Counted from the first letter of the stretch, positions 26,065-35,913 are shown. The stretch: DNA of 64,000 nt from Microbacterium sp. T32 (GCF_001619615.1 NZ_LQQP01000023.1:62001-126000), one strand, 5' to 3'. The notes: generated by a model from the letters alone, not told the origin. Program-made: numbers and translations.

Positions 26065-27105
26065 TCAGGCGAAGGTGGCGGCGTCGATCACGAAGCGGAA
26101 ACGCACGTCGCTCTTGAGCACGCGCTCGTACGCCTCGTTGATCTGCTCGGCCGAGATGAGCTCGATCTCGGGCGCGATACCGTGCTCGGCGCAGAAGTCG
26201 AGCATCTCCTGGGTCTCGCGGATGCCACCGATCGACGACCCCGCGAACGAGCGGCGGTTGTTGAACAGCGTGAAGACCTGGATCGGCAGCGGCTCCGGCG
26301 GAGCGCCCACGTTGACCATGGTGCCGTCGAGCGTCAGGGTGCCGAGGTACTGCTTGAGGTCGAGGGGCGCGCTGACGGTGTTGACGATGAGGTCGAACGT
26401 GTTCTTCAGCTTGTCGAACGTCTCGGGGTCGCTCGTGGCGTAGTAGTGGTCGGCGCCCATCGCGAGCCCGTCGTCCTTCTTGCTGAGCGTCTGCGACAGC
26501 ACGGTGACCTCGGCGCCCATGGCGTGCGCGATCTTGACGGCCATGTGGCCGAGCCCGCCGAGGCCGACGATCGCGACCTTCTTGCCGGGGCCCGCGTTCC
26601 AGTGATTCAGCGGCGAGTACGTGGTGATGCCCGCGCACAGCAGCGGCGCAGCCTTCTCGTACGGGATCGACTCGGGCACGCGCAGCACGAAGTCCTGGTC
26701 GACGACGATCTTCTCCGAGTAGCCACCCTGGGTGACGGTGCCGTCGCGGTCGATGCCGGCGTAGGTGCCGACGTTGCCGTTGAGGCAGTACTGCTCCTCG
26801 CCCGCGAGGCAGTTCGCGCACTCGCGGCACGAGTTGACCATGCAGCCGACGCCGACGCGGTCGCCGACCGCGTACTTCGTGACGTCGGAACCGACCTCGG
26901 CGACCGTGCCGACGATCTCGTGGCCGACGGTCAACGGGTAGGGCACGTCGCCCCACTCGCCGCGGATGGTGTGGATGTCGGAGTGGCAGATGCCGGCGTA
27001 GGCGATGTCGATCAGGACGTCGGCCGGGCCGACCGCGCGCCGCTCGATCGTCGTCGGTTCGAGCGGAGAGGTGGCGGACTTCGCCGCGTAGGCGTTGACG
27101 TGCAT
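26065..27105 (-). CDS. Zinc-dependent alcohol dehydrogenase (cinnamyl/YahK type)
   Basis: A 346-residue medium-chain dehydrogenase, NADP-preferring by family. Catalytic zinc ligands are in [10 protein letters not shown] and GHEIVGTV (near 38 and 60); the structural zinc site is the four-Cys run [15 protein letters not shown] near 92-106; the Rossmann motif is [10 protein letters not shown] near 180. The YahK/CAD group reduces broad aldehydes to alcohols. ATG at 27105 is preferred: GAGGAG lies 5 bases upstream and it matches family length; the frame is open 12 codons further. It stands alone between the family B palindrome and the galactanase terminator. Confidence 0.92.
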   Translation of the reverse strand: MHVNAYAAKSATSPLEPTTIERRAVGPADVLIDIAYAGICHSDIHTIRGEWGDVPYPLTVGHEIVGTVAEVGSDVTKYAVGDRVGVGCMVNSCRECANCLAGEEQYCLNGNVGTYAGIDRDGTVTQGGYSEKIVVDQDFVLRVPESIPYEKAAPLLCAGITTYSPLNHWNAGPGKKVAIVGLGGLGHMAVKIAHAMGAEVTVLSQTLSKKDDGLAMGADHYYATSDPETFDKLKNTFDLIVNTVSAPLDLKQYLGTLTLDGTMVNVGAPPEPLPIQVFTLFNNRRSFAGSSIGGIRETQEMLDFCAEHGIAPEIELISAEQINEAYERVLKSDVRFRFVIDAATFA

Positions 27106-27225
27106 GGGTCTCCTCGGTGAGGGGTTTGGGGACACGTCCATCTTTCCGCGTGCCGCAGCCCGGAGGGCGGGGTTGCACGGACGTGCGCGAGGGGTATGGA
27201 TGCCGAGCGGCAGGCGCCCCAGCGG

Positions 27226-27272
27226 AAACGGGGCCGCGCCGACCGCCCGAAGGCGACCGACGCGGCCCGTTT
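27226..27272 (-). terminator. Terminator of the galactanase gene with UUCG tetraloop
   Basis: On the minus strand AAACGGGCCGCG continues through a fully paired stem with three G-U pairs to a TTCG loop and back to CGCGGCCCCGTTT. The stem is about 21 bp and starts 7 bases past the galactanase stop codon. Confidence 0.75.
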
Positions 27273-27279
27273 GCGTGGA

Positions 27280-30200
27280 TCAGGCGCGCGTGTCGCCCTG
27301 TCCGCGACGACGACGCCACAGCAGGAGTCCGCCGCCGATGAGGAGCAGCACGATCGCTCCGGCCGCGCCGACCGCGATCCCTTCGCCGTGCAGACCGGTT
27401 GCGGCGAGGTCGCCGCGGGAACCGTTCGCCGATCCGGGGCCGGTGGACACCGCCCCCGATCCGGCGGAGGACCCGGTGCCCGAGCCGGCGCCCGTGCCCG
27501 TGCCGCCGCCGGTGCCCGAGCCGGACCCGCCGCCCGAGCCCGTGCCGCCGCCCGTGCCCGGGTCGACCGGCGCAGCCGCCGGCACGATCGCCGCGGACCG
27601 CGCCGTCCCGGCGGTGAAGCCGTCGGCGGACGCGGTGATCTCGACCGAGATCTCCCGCCCCTCATCGGCCGCGACCAGCGCGTAGGCGTCGGCCGTGGCA
27701 TCCGGGATCGGCGAACCGTCGCGCAGCCACGCGTAGCTCAGCGCGGCGCCGGCCGGGTCGGTCGTGGCGCTCGCCCGGACGGTCGATCCGACGCGGGACT
27801 CCCCCGTGACGTCCGGGGTGCCCACCCCGACGGTGCGCTCGATCGTGACCGTGTACGTCTGCACGGTGCCGTCGGGGGCGGTCACGCGGACGGAGCCGAC
27901 GCCGCCGACCGCACGGGCCGTCTCCGCCGTGTCACCGGGCTGCGTGACCTCGACCGCGGCATCCTCGTCCACCGCCAGCGCGTGGAGCTCCGGCCACGCG
28001 GCTCCCGTCGACGCGACGGTGTAGTCGAACACCTTCGGGTCGAAGCCCGCGACGGGCTGATCCCCCACCGTGAGCCGCGCGAGGTCGGCGATACCGGCCG
28101 GCGAAGCGGAGGCGGCGAAGATCTCGACCTCCGACACGATCATGTGCGTCTGCGAGCGCGCGTTCATCACGACCCGCACCTCATCGGCCGCGCCCGTGAC
28201 GGGCACGTCGACACGCGGCGCGCCGCTCGAGGGAGCAGGCACCGGGACGAGGTCGCCCTGGATCCACTCCCCGCCGCGCACCCGGTGGTCGATGCGCATC
28301 GTGGCCGGCCAGCTCAGACTGTTGCCGTCGCGGTAGAACTGCACGGCGACGTGCGTGACCGTCTCGCGCTGCGCGAGCGCGTAGCTGAGGGTGTCCTGCT
28401 CGTTCTTCGTTCCGCCCTTCCAGTTCGACCAGCCCTTGTCGGTCGCGATGCCGTTGATCGTGTTGCTGACCGGGTAGCCCGACTCGGTGAACGTCGCCGA
28501 CGGTCGGCTGTCCGGGGCGACGTTGCGTTCCGAGGCGGCGGTGACGATGACCGTCAGCTTCGCGTCGAGACGTTCCCCGGCGGGGCCGGTCGCAACGCGC
28601 GGGACGGTCACCGTTCCCGGCTGTGCGAACGCGGCATCCGTCAGCCCGTCCCACGTCCACTCGACCGGGATCCAGTAGCCGCCGCCGGACGGGGTCAGTT
28701 CGGCCTGCACGTCGCCGTCGGCCTTGCTCTGCACGAGCGACAACGCACTGCCCGCGGGCACCGTGACCGAGGCGGGACGCGTCGCCGCGAAGGGTCCGAC
28801 CTCGACGGTCGCGGTCGCCTCGAACGCGGCACCGAAGACGTCGGTGCCCGTTCCGCGCACCTGCACCGTCCCCGGTCGCGACCAGTCCGCGCCGTCGAGC
28901 TGCCACGTCACCGCGGCCGCACGCAGCTGGCGACCGGCGTAGCGGACGACAGCCTGGGCCGGGAGCGTCGGAACGACGCCGACCGCCGTGGCGACAGACA
29001 CCGGCTCGCTGCCCACGATGCGCGAGCTCGACAGACGCCACTGCTGGTTGGAACCGCCGTTGGAGGTCCACAGGCCCACCGTGGCGCCGGGCGTCGTGCT
29101 CTGCCCGTTCACGTCGAGCACCCGTTCGCTCGCGACGTTGAGCACCGAGAGGTACGTCCCGTCGGTCGTGGATGCCATCCACTGCAGGGCCGGATCCGCG
29201 GCCGCGGTCGCGGGGTCGGAGTCGACCAGCGCGGTGCCGCCGGCGCGGGACGCGAGAAACTTCCCGGTGCCGTTCTGGAGCGTGAACCGGTGCCGGTTCG
29301 TCCCGGCGCCCGAGACGGAGCGCACCGTCCAGGACTGCGCGCGGATCGCGTCGGTGGTGGTGGCGCTGCGCTGGAGCACGAGGCCCGCGCCCGACCCGTC
29401 GAGCGCGAGACCGCTCTGGAGCCCGGTCAGCTGAACGGTGTCGCCATCGCGGAACGCCGCGGCGTCGTCCGAGACGCCCGAGACGCCGTCGATCACGAAC
29501 GTCGTGACCGACTTCGCGGGCACGGTGACCGTGGCGGTCCGGGATGCCGCGTTCACGGCGACCTTCGCCCCCTCCTTGAGCGCGTTGGCCGAGGGCTGAT
29601 CCGCGGTGGACTGCGTCGTGACGATCGGGGTGACGGTCGCGCCGGGCGCGATGGTGCCGAAGTCGCGCAGGTCGATCTCGACCGTGCGGTCGGTCGCCTC
29701 GGAGTTCACGTGCACGATGGTCGCGCCCTGGCCGTCGGCATCCACGGCCGCGGTGGACTGGGTGTCGTCGGTCGCCATCAGGCGGTCGCCCGGGTGGATG
29801 TAGTGCGTGAAGTTGCGCACGGTGTTGAACTTCTCGTTGGTCAGCACCTTGCACGACGGGTCGGCTTCGCCGTCGGCGATGCGCCTCGCGGACTTGCCCT
29901 CGGCGTTGCAGTCGAAGTCGATGAAGACGCTGCCCCAGTTGAGCTTCTCGACCTTCTGCATGTTGTAGAGGTCTTCGACCGGCTGCCAGAAGACCCACGC
30001 CGTCGGCTCGAGCTCGCGCAGGTCGCCCACGATGTGCTGGGCCATGCCCAGACCGTTCTCGATGTCGTTGGTAACGAAGCCGCGACCCTCGGTCCAGTTC
30101 CCCTCGACCTCGCTCATCCACAGCGGCTTGTCGGCGGCCTTGGCGATGTCACGGACGACCTGGCGCCCGTCCGTGCTGTACGTGTGCACGTTGAGCTGGT

Positions 30201-31167
30201 CGACGAGACCCTTCGACTGGGGCGACCAGGCGTTCCAGTTCGTCGCGAATGTGCTCGGGTTCGTCTCGTCCATCGCCGAGATCACGGCATCCGTCGTCGT
30301 TCCGGGCTGCGCGAGGCGCGCCGCGAGCGCCTTGACCATGGCATCCTGCGCCTGCGGACCGATGTGCGCGCCCTCCTGGCGGCTCTTCGACGTCGGCCAC
30401 TGAGCACCGTTGGGGATCTGCGTCTGCCAGTAGTCCGTGTTCGGCTCGTTGAACGGGTCGATCGTGTCGAACTTCACCCCGTGCTTCTTCTCGAGCTCGT
30501 CGACGACGTTCACGAGGTAGCCGGCGAATTTGTCCATGTCGGCCGGGGCGAGCTGCTCGCTGGTGGCGTTGTTGATGCCGCCCGAGACGTAGCCGCTCTG
30601 CGTGAGGAAGTACGGCGGCGAGTTGCTGAAGGCCTCCCAGTGGGTGACCTTGTCCTTCAGCGCGTCGATCCACCACCGCTGCGCGGAGTCGGCGTCGAAG
30701 TCGTAAGCGTTCGGGTCGTCGGGATTCCACGCGGCCTTGTAGCGGGCACGGTCGGCGTAGTTCGAGGTGATCGCGCCCTGGGAGTCGGAGGCACCGAGGT
30801 CGGGGTTCCAGAACCCGGGGACCGCACCGCCCGGCCGCAGGTACGCCGGCACGTCGGAAGCGTTGCCGCCGCCGATGTTGTAGCGGGCGATGTTGAGGTT
30901 CAACCCGTCATCGCCGAAGACGGCGTCGAAGAGCTTCTGCCGCACCTCGGGCGGGTAGTTGCCCGTGGCGTTGGCGAACCACACCAGGCTGGTGCCCCAG
31001 CCCTCGAACGGTTCCGCCGCCGTCGCGGGGTTCGGCGTGATGTGGACCGTCGCGTTCGGCGCCGCCACCGCGGGGGCGGGGGTTACGGCGCTGGTTGCGG
31101 CGATTCCGCCGGTCGCGAGGGCGACCGCACAGGTCATCGACAGCAGTCGAGCTGACTTCATCGTCAT
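27280..31167 (-). CDS. Wall-anchored GH30 family endo-beta-1,6-galactanase-like enzyme
   Basis: A 1295-residue secreted multidomain enzyme. A signal peptide (1-36, AVAAP) leads to a GH30 barrel (about 50-560) opening FEGWGTSLVWFANATG, which points to the galactanase-type subfamily; acid/base E241 lies in FNEPNTDYW and nucleophile E353 in WMSEVEG. Then come a ricin-type lectin module (about 570-705), two bacterial Ig-like modules, an F5/8C discoidin-like module (about 895-1030), a cadherin-like sandwich, another Ig-like module and a Gly/Ser/Thr linker. LAATG at 1254-1258, a helix and RRRR form a sortase signal of the LAXTG type. It would cut the beta-1,6-galactan of arabinogalactan at the cell surface. 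Confidence 0.85.
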   Translation of the reverse strand: MTMKSARLLSMTCAVALATGGIAATSAVTPAPAVAAPNATVHITPNPATAAEPFEGWGTSLVWFANATGNYPPEVRQKLFDAVFGDDGLNLNIARYNIGGGNASDVPAYLRPGGAVPGFWNPDLGASDSQGAITSNYADRARYKAAWNPDDPNAYDFDADSAQRWWIDALKDKVTHWEAFSNSPPYFLTQSGYVSGGINNATSEQLAPADMDKFAGYLVNVVDELEKKHGVKFDTIDPFNEPNTDYWQTQIPNGAQWPTSKSRQEGAHIGPQAQDAMVKALAARLAQPGTTTDAVISAMDETNPSTFATNWNAWSPQSKGLVDQLNVHTYSTDGRQVVRDIAKAADKPLWMSEVEGNWTEGRGFVTNDIENGLGMAQHIVGDLRELEPTAWVFWQPVEDLYNMQKVEKLNWGSVFIDFDCNAEGKSARRIADGEADPSCKVLTNEKFNTVRNFTHYIHPGDRLMATDDTQSTAAVDADGQGATIVHVNSEATDRTVEIDLRDFGTIAPGATVTPIVTTQSTADQPSANALKEGAKVAVNAASRTATVTVPAKSVTTFVIDGVSGVSDDAAAFRDGDTVQLTGLQSGLALDGSGAGLVLQRSATTTDAIRAQSWTVRSVSGAGTNRHRFTLQNGTGKFLASRAGGTALVDSDPATAAADPALQWMASTTDGTYLSVLNVASERVLDVNGQSTTPGATVGLWTSNGGSNQQWRLSSSRIVGSEPVSVATAVGVVPTLPAQAVVRYAGRQLRAAAVTWQLDGADWSRPGTVQVRGTGTDVFGAAFEATATVEVGPFAATRPASVTVPAGSALSLVQSKADGDVQAELTPSGGGYWIPVEWTWDGLTDAAFAQPGTVTVPRVATGPAGERLDAKLTVIVTAASERNVAPDSRPSATFTESGYPVSNTINGIATDKGWSNWKGGTKNEQDTLSYALAQRETVTHVAVQFYRDGNSLSWPATMRIDHRVRGGEWIQGDLVPVPAPSSGAPRVDVPVTGAADEVRVVMNARSQTHMIVSEVEIFAASASPAGIADLARLTVGDQPVAGFDPKVFDYTVASTGAAWPELHALAVDEDAAVEVTQPGDTAETARAVGGVGSVRVTAPDGTVQTYTVTIERTVGVGTPDVTGESRVGSTVRASATTDPAGAALSYAWLRDGSPIPDATADAYALVAADEGREISVEITASADGFTAGTARSAAIVPAAAPVDPGTGGGTGSGGGSGSGTGGGTGTGAGSGTGSSAGSGAVSTGPGSANGSRGDLAATGLHGEGIAVGAAGAIVLLLIGGGLLLWRRRRGQGDTRA

Positions 31168-31210
31168 TCCGATTCCGGCCGCAGCGTCGCGGCCTTGGGG
31201 GGAGAGGGAA

Positions 31211-31272
31211 ATGTTGACGTCAACATGTTGACGTCAACACCGAACCTATCGGAGGGTGCCGCAGTGACACAA
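31211..31272 (-). promoter_or_regulatory. Galactanase promoter with two abutting LacI operators
   Basis: On the minus strand TTGTGT (31267-31272) and TAGGTT (31243-31248) are 18 bases apart. Just downstream lie ATGTTGACGTCAACAC-type palindromes at 31225-31240 and 31211-31226 (the latter perfect ATGTTGACGTCAACAT), sharing two bases. A repressor there would block initiation. The rest of the 286-base gap up to 31453 shows nothing else. Confidence 0.75.
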
Positions 31273-31453
31273 CGTCGACCCGGGTGATCTTGTCCAGTCG
31301 CGGCGGGCCTTCTGGCCGCGTCGCCGCGCGATCAGTGGAGGAAAGACGGCGAAGGGAGGACGGATGCCACCACTTCGGCCCTCCGCTCGCCGGATCCCCT
31401 CCGCTCGGCACGGCACGCGCCGCCGCCACGGCACCGACGCCGAAGCCCGCGCG

Positions 31454-32500
31454 TCAGGCTCGCGGCCCCGAGCTCTGCCGCACCACGAGCGACGTCGGGA
31501 TGAGGGTGCGGGCGTGCTCGCCGCCGGCGCCCTCGATGTCGGCGATCAGTGCACTCATGGCCTCTTCGCCGACGCTCTCGAAGCGCTGGCGCACGGTCGT
31601 GAGCGGGGGCCAGAAGTTCGCGGATTCGGGCATGTCGTCGAACCCGACGACACTCACCCGCCCCGGCACCGCGCGCCCGGCCTCGTGCAGCGCGCGGATG
31701 ACGCCGAGCGCCATCTGGTCGTTGGCCGCGAACACCGCGGTCACGGCCGGATCCTGCGCGAGCGCCGCGCCGATGCGGTGCCCCGACTCCGCGGTCCAGT
31801 CTCCGAGTTGGACCGGAGGGACCTGGCATCCACGTTCCTCCAGGGCCGCGCGCCACGCGTCACGGCGGCGCTCCGCGGCGAAGGACTCCGGCGGACCGGA
31901 GACGTGCCACACGGTTTCGTGCCCCAGGTCCAGGAGGTGCTCGGTGGCCAGGCGCGCGCCCTGCGCCTGGTCGTTGTCGACGACGGCGTAGGGGTAGTCG
32001 GCGCTCGAGTCGACCACGACGACGGGGAGGCCGGAGGGGATCGACAGCTCGTTCTCGCCGAGCCGGTGCTTCTCGATGAGGATCACGATTCCGTCGACGG
32101 CGTGCTCGCGCAGGCGGAGGAACGCCCCGGACACGTCGCTCTGCGACGCGGTCTGCACCGTGATGAGGGTGATGGAGTATCCGGATGCCGCGGCCACCGA
32201 CGCGAGCGCGTCGAGGGTGCGCGTGTTGCCGTAGGAGCTGAGCGAGAACATGATCACGCCGATGCTGCGGAAGCGACCCGACCGCAGCGCGCGGGCGGCG
32301 CTGTTGGGGCGGTAGCCGAGTGAGGCCATGGCGTCGAGCACGCGCTGCCGCGTCTCGGGATCGACGTTGGAGCGGTCGTTGGCGACGCGCGACACCGTCT
32401 GCCCCGACACCCCCGCCGCGGCGGCGACGTCCGCCATCGAGACTTCGCGGCGCCGCCCGCGCTTGCCGGCCGTGGTCGACGTCATCGTCGTCTCGCTCAC
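31454..32500 (-). CDS. LacI family repressor of the arabinogalactan genes
   Basis: A 348-residue LacI-type regulator. The DNA-binding domain is MADVAAAAGVSGQTVSRVAND with hinge helix RPNSAARALRSG, followed by a sugar-binding core (DNDQAQGARLA, FAANDQMALG, VVGFDDMPES). GTG at 32500 is chosen because GGGGG stands 6 bases upstream; a longer frame from 32530 would start inside the operator. It is divergent from the ABC importer, with operators over that promoter and over the galactanase promoter carrying the same palindrome, so it probably controls both and itself. Effector is likely a galacto- or arabino-oligosaccharide. Confidence 0.9.
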   Translation of the reverse strand: MSETTMTSTTAGKRGRRREVSMADVAAAAGVSGQTVSRVANDRSNVDPETRQRVLDAMASLGYRPNSAARALRSGRFRSIGVIMFSLSSYGNTRTLDALASVAAASGYSITLITVQTASQSDVSGAFLRLREHAVDGIVILIEKHRLGENELSIPSGLPVVVVDSSADYPYAVVDNDQAQGARLATEHLLDLGHETVWHVSGPPESFAAERRRDAWRAALEERGCQVPPVQLGDWTAESGHRIGAALAQDPAVTAVFAANDQMALGVIRALHEAGRAVPGRVSVVGFDDMPESANFWPPLTTVRQRFESVGEEAMSALIADIEGAGGEHARTLIPTSLVVRQSSGPRA

Positions 32501-32514
32501 GTCTGCCCCCTTGG

Positions 32515-32563
32515 ATGTTGACGTTGACATGCTAGCGGCCTCCGGCTATGTTTACGTCAACAT
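32515..32563 (+). promoter_or_regulatory. ABC importer promoter bracketed by two LacI operators
   Basis: TTGACA (32524-32529), 17 bases, TATGTT (32547-32552) is a near-consensus promoter. Operator ATGTTGACGTTGACAT (32515-32530) covers the -35 and ATGTTTACGTCAACAT (32548-32563) covers the -10 end and start site. Confidence 0.85.
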
Positions 32564-32610
32564 CTCAGCGACCCGACCGAGATGCGCACCAACGAAGAGG
32601 CAATCGGACG

Positions 32611-33534
32611 ATGACGACCACCGCGGCACCCCCGCCCGCACTGCGCGCCCCCCGGCGCCGGCGGCGCACTCGAATCGATGATCGCGGCTGGCTGTTCGTC
32701 GCTCCCTTCGCGATCGTCTTCGCACTGGTGTTCCTCGCGCCGCTCGTGTACTCGGTGTACCTCAGCCTCTTCCGCGACCAGCTCGTCGGCGGCAACGCGT
32801 TCGTCGGTCTCGCGAACTACATCGCCGCCTTCAACGACCCGAAGTTCTGGGACGGCCTGGGCCGCGTCTCGATCTTCCTCGTCGTGCAGGTGCCGATCAT
32901 GCTCCTGCTCGCCCTGGCGGCCGCGCTCGCGATCGACAGCGCGCGCCTCCACGCCGCGGGCTTCTACCGCATCGTCATCTTCCTGCCGTACGCCGTCCCC
33001 GCCGTCGTCGCGGTCCTCATGTGGGGCTACATCTACGGCGACCAGTTCGGCCTCACGCGCAACCTCAACGACCTGCTCGGCGGCACGTTCGTCCAGCCGT
33101 TCGTCCCCGAATGGATGCTGCTGTCGATCGGCAACATCGTCACGTGGCAGTTCGTCGGCTACAACATGCTGATCTTCTACTCGTCGCTGAAGACGATTCC
33201 CGGCGAGCTGTACGAAGCGGCATCCATCGACGGTGCCGGCGCCTGGCGCACGATCTTCTCGATCAAGATCCCGGCCGTGCGCGGCGCGGTCGTGATCGCC
33301 ACGATCTTCTCGATCATCGGCAGCTTCCAGCTGTTCAACGAGCCGAACATCCTCAAGCCCCTGGCCCCGAACACGATCACGACGTTCTTCACGCCGAACA
33401 TGTACGCGTACAACCTGTCGTTCGCGGGTCAGCAGTACAACTACGCGGCCACGGTCGCGATCATCATGGGCGTCATCACCGCCGTCATCGCCTACGTCGT
33501 GCAGCTGCGCGGCTCTCGTCAGGAGGCGCGATGA
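32611..33534 (+). CDS. Sugar ABC transporter permease, MalF type
   Basis: A 307-residue six-helix permease of the carbohydrate importer (CUT1) class. The cytosolic EAA loop that docks the ATPase reads YEAASIDGAGAWRTIFSIKIP near 205-225 (quoted in part as EAASIDGAGAW). The Arg-rich N-terminus precedes the first helix WLFVAPFAIVFALVFL. ATG at 32611 is chosen because GAAGAGG lies upstream; the open frame extends back through the operator. Its stop overlaps the start of the second permease (ATGA). No ATPase gene is nearby, as is usual for actinobacterial CUT1 systems that share an MsiK-like ATPase. Confidence 0.94.
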   Translation: MTTTAAPPPALRAPRRRRRTRIDDRGWLFVAPFAIVFALVFLAPLVYSVYLSLFRDQLVGGNAFVGLANYIAAFNDPKFWDGLGRVSIFLVVQVPIMLLLALAAALAIDSARLHAAGFYRIVIFLPYAVPAVVAVLMWGYIYGDQFGLTRNLNDLLGGTFVQPFVPEWMLLSIGNIVTWQFVGYNMLIFYSSLKTIPGELYEAASIDGAGAWRTIFSIKIPAVRGAVVIATIFSIIGSFQLFNEPNILKPLAPNTITTFFTPNMYAYNLSFAGQQYNYAATVAIIMGVITAVIAYVVQLRGSRQEAR

Positions 33535-34466
33535 CCACCGCGACCGCTCCCCGCACCGACACCGTGGCCGTGACCACGTCCCGCTCGCGATCGCGCCGCG
33601 GCTTCGCCCGCACGTCGCCGACGCAGAGCAAGAAGTCGGTCGTCCTCACCATCGTCATGGCGCTGTACCTCGTGTACACGCTCGTGCCGCTGTTCTGGCT
33701 CGTCATCAACGCGACGAAGACGCAGCCCGACCTGTTCACGACCTTCGGCCTCGGTCCGGGCAACACCTTCGCCCTGTTCGACAACATCGCGCAGACGCTC
33801 ACCTACCGCGACGGCATCTTCCTGCGCTGGCTCGGCAACACGCTGCTCTACGTCGTCGTCGGTGCGGGCGGCGCGACGCTGCTCGCCACCCTCGCGGGGT
33901 ACGGTCTCGCCAAGTACAACTTCCGCGGCCGCAAGGCGGTGTTCGCCGTCGTGCTCGGCGCGATCGCCGTCCCCGGCACGGCCCTCGCCGTGCCCACCTT
34001 CCTGCTGTTCAGCCAGCTGGGTCTCACGAACACCCCGTGGGCAATCATCATCCCGTCGCTCATCAGCCCCTTCGGCCTGTACCTCATCTGGGTGTACGCG
34101 ACGGATGCCATCCCCACCGAGCTGCTCGAGGCGGCGCGCATGGACGGTGCCGGCGAGTTCCGGACGTTCTTCACGATCTCGATCCGCCTGCTGACCCCCG
34201 GCATCGTGACCGTGCTGCTGTTCGCCGTCGTCGCGACGTGGAACAACTACTTCCTGCCGCTCATCATGCTGAGCGACCCGGCCTGGTACCCCCTCACGGT
34301 CGGCCTCAACCAGTGGAACGCGCAGGCCACCGGCGTCGGCGCCCAGCCGATCTACAACCTCGTGATCACGGGAGCCCTGCTCTCGCTGATCCCGATCGTC
34401 GCCGCCTTCCTCGTCCTGCAGCGCTTCTGGCAGTCCGGCCTCAGCGCCGGAAGCGTCAAGCAGTGA
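33531..34466 (+). CDS. Sugar ABC transporter permease, MalG type
   Basis: A 311-residue six-helix partner permease. The EAA loop is LLEAARMDGAGEFRTFFTI near 200-218. The N-terminus (about 35 residues) is basic and polar before the first helix. AGGAGG lies 4 bases before the ATG, which overlaps the previous stop. It forms the channel heterodimer with the preceding permease. The C-terminus ends GLSAGSVKQ, typical of the family. Confidence 0.94.
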   Translation: MTTATAPRTDTVAVTTSRSRSRRGFARTSPTQSKKSVVLTIVMALYLVYTLVPLFWLVINATKTQPDLFTTFGLGPGNTFALFDNIAQTLTYRDGIFLRWLGNTLLYVVVGAGGATLLATLAGYGLAKYNFRGRKAVFAVVLGAIAVPGTALAVPTFLLFSQLGLTNTPWAIIIPSLISPFGLYLIWVYATDAIPTELLEAARMDGAGEFRTFFTISIRLLTPGIVTVLLFAVVATWNNYFLPLIMLSDPAWYPLTVGLNQWNAQATGVGAQPIYNLVITGALLSLIPIVAAFLVLQRFWQSGLSAGSVKQ

Positions 34467-34548
34467 CCCTCGACTCCCTCCCGAACCCGGAGCGTCCTGC
34501 CCCGGAAACCGCATCACCCATCCACAACAACGAAGTGAAGGAATCCCG

Positions 34549-35901
34549 ATGACATTCATGCGCAAGGGCACCGCCGCCCGGCGGGCCGTGTTCGCCGTGG
34601 CAGCGACCGCGCTCACGGTGGGCGCACTGACCGCCTGCTCCGGCGGCGGCGCGGGCGGCGGCAGCAACGGCGGCAGCGCCGACGACATCGAGAAGGCGCT
34701 CCAGGAGGGCGGCGAGATCACGTACTGGTCGTGGACGCCCTCGGCCGAGGCGCAGGTCGCGGCCTTCCAGAAGAAGTACCCCAACGTGAAGGTCAACCTC
34801 GTCAACGCGGGCACCAACACCGAGGAGTACACCAAGCTCCAGAACGCGATCAAGGCCGGCTCGGGCGCCCCCGATGTCGTGCAGATCGAGTACTATGCCT
34901 TCCCGCAGTTCGCGCTGTCGGACTCGCTGCTGGACCTCGCCCCGTACGGCTTCGGCGACCTGGAGAGCGCGTACAGCGCCGGCCCCTGGAGCTCGGTCGA
35001 CTTCGACGGCAAGATCTACGGCCTCCCGCAGGACTCGGGCCCCATGGCTCTCTTCTACAACAAGTCGGTCTTCGACCAGTACGGCATCGCCGTCCCCACC
35101 ACGTGGGACGAGTACTACGCCGCGGCGCAGAAGCTGCACGCGGCCGACCCGACGAAGTACATCACCGCCGACACCGGCGACTCCGGCTTCACCACCAGCA
35201 TGATCTGGCAGGCCGGCGGCACCCCCTTCAAGGCCGACGGCACGAACGTGACGATCGACCTGCAGGATGCCGGCTCGAAGAAGTTCGCCGAGAACTGGAA
35301 CCGCCTCATCGACGGCGGCCTGCTGTCGGACACCCCGAGCTGGAGCGACGAGTGGTTCAAGGGCCTCGGTGACGGGTCGATCGCCTCGCTCGTGATCGGC
35401 GCCTGGATGCCGGGTGTCCTCGAGTCGTCCGTGAAGGACGGCGCGGGCAAGTGGGCCGTCGCCCCGATCCCGACGTACGACGGCAAGCCGGCCACGGCCG
35501 AGAACGGCGGCGGTGGCCAGGCCGTGACCAAGCAGAGCAAGAACCCTGCTCTGGCCGCGGGCTTCCTCAAGTGGCTGAACAACGACGACGAGAGCCTGAA
35601 GATCTTCGCGGAGTCGGGCGGCTTCCCCTCGACCACGGCGCAGCTGAGCGACCCGTCGTTCGTCGACCAGAAGTCGGACTACTTCGGCGGCCAGCAGATC
35701 AACCAGGTCCTGACGCAGGCGTCGAGCGACGTCGTGAAGGGCTGGAGCTACCTCCCCTTCCAGGTCTACGCCAACAGCATCTACGGCGACACCGTGGGCC
35801 AGGCCTACGCCACGAAGGGCGACCTGAACAAGGGTCTCTCGACCTGGCAGGACCAGCTCGTGCAGTACGGCAACGACCAGGGCTTCACGGTCAACAAGTA
35901 A
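34549..35901 (+). CDS. Sugar-binding lipoprotein of the ABC importer
   Basis: A 450-residue extracellular solute-binding protein of the CUT1 family, anchored by a lipid on Cys30 (lipobox ALTAC). A Gly/Ser linker follows, then the binding fold from GGEITYWSWTPSAEAQ; FYNKSVFDQYGIAVPTTWDEY and the C-terminal QVYANSIYGDTVGQAY are family features. AAGGAA lies 5 bases before the ATG. The gene sits after the permeases rather than before them, an uncommon order. It would deliver arabinogalactan oligosaccharides to the permeases. Confidence 0.94.
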   Translation: MTFMRKGTAARRAVFAVAATALTVGALTACSGGGAGGGSNGGSADDIEKALQEGGEITYWSWTPSAEAQVAAFQKKYPNVKVNLVNAGTNTEEYTKLQNAIKAGSGAPDVVQIEYYAFPQFALSDSLLDLAPYGFGDLESAYSAGPWSSVDFDGKIYGLPQDSGPMALFYNKSVFDQYGIAVPTTWDEYYAAAQKLHAADPTKYITADTGDSGFTTSMIWQAGGTPFKADGTNVTIDLQDAGSKKFAENWNRLIDGGLLSDTPSWSDEWFKGLGDGSIASLVIGAWMPGVLESSVKDGAGKWAVAPIPTYDGKPATAENGGGGQAVTKQSKNPALAAGFLKWLNNDDESLKIFAESGGFPSTTAQLSDPSFVDQKSDYFGGQQINQVLTQASSDVVKGWSYLPFQVYANSIYGDTVGQAYATKGDLNKGLSTWQDQLVQYGNDQGFTVNK

Positions 35902-35913
35902 GTCGATGAACCG

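Noticed and set aside
27196..31155. 1319-codon open frame on the plus strand opposite the galactanase
   Set aside because: High GC leaves the antisense frame free of stops; the translation is Arg/His/Val-rich with no domain, while the minus strand has a clear multidomain enzyme.
32548..34466. Missing ATPase as evidence of a broken ABC importer
   Set aside because: CUT1 importers of actinobacteria commonly share one ATPase encoded elsewhere.
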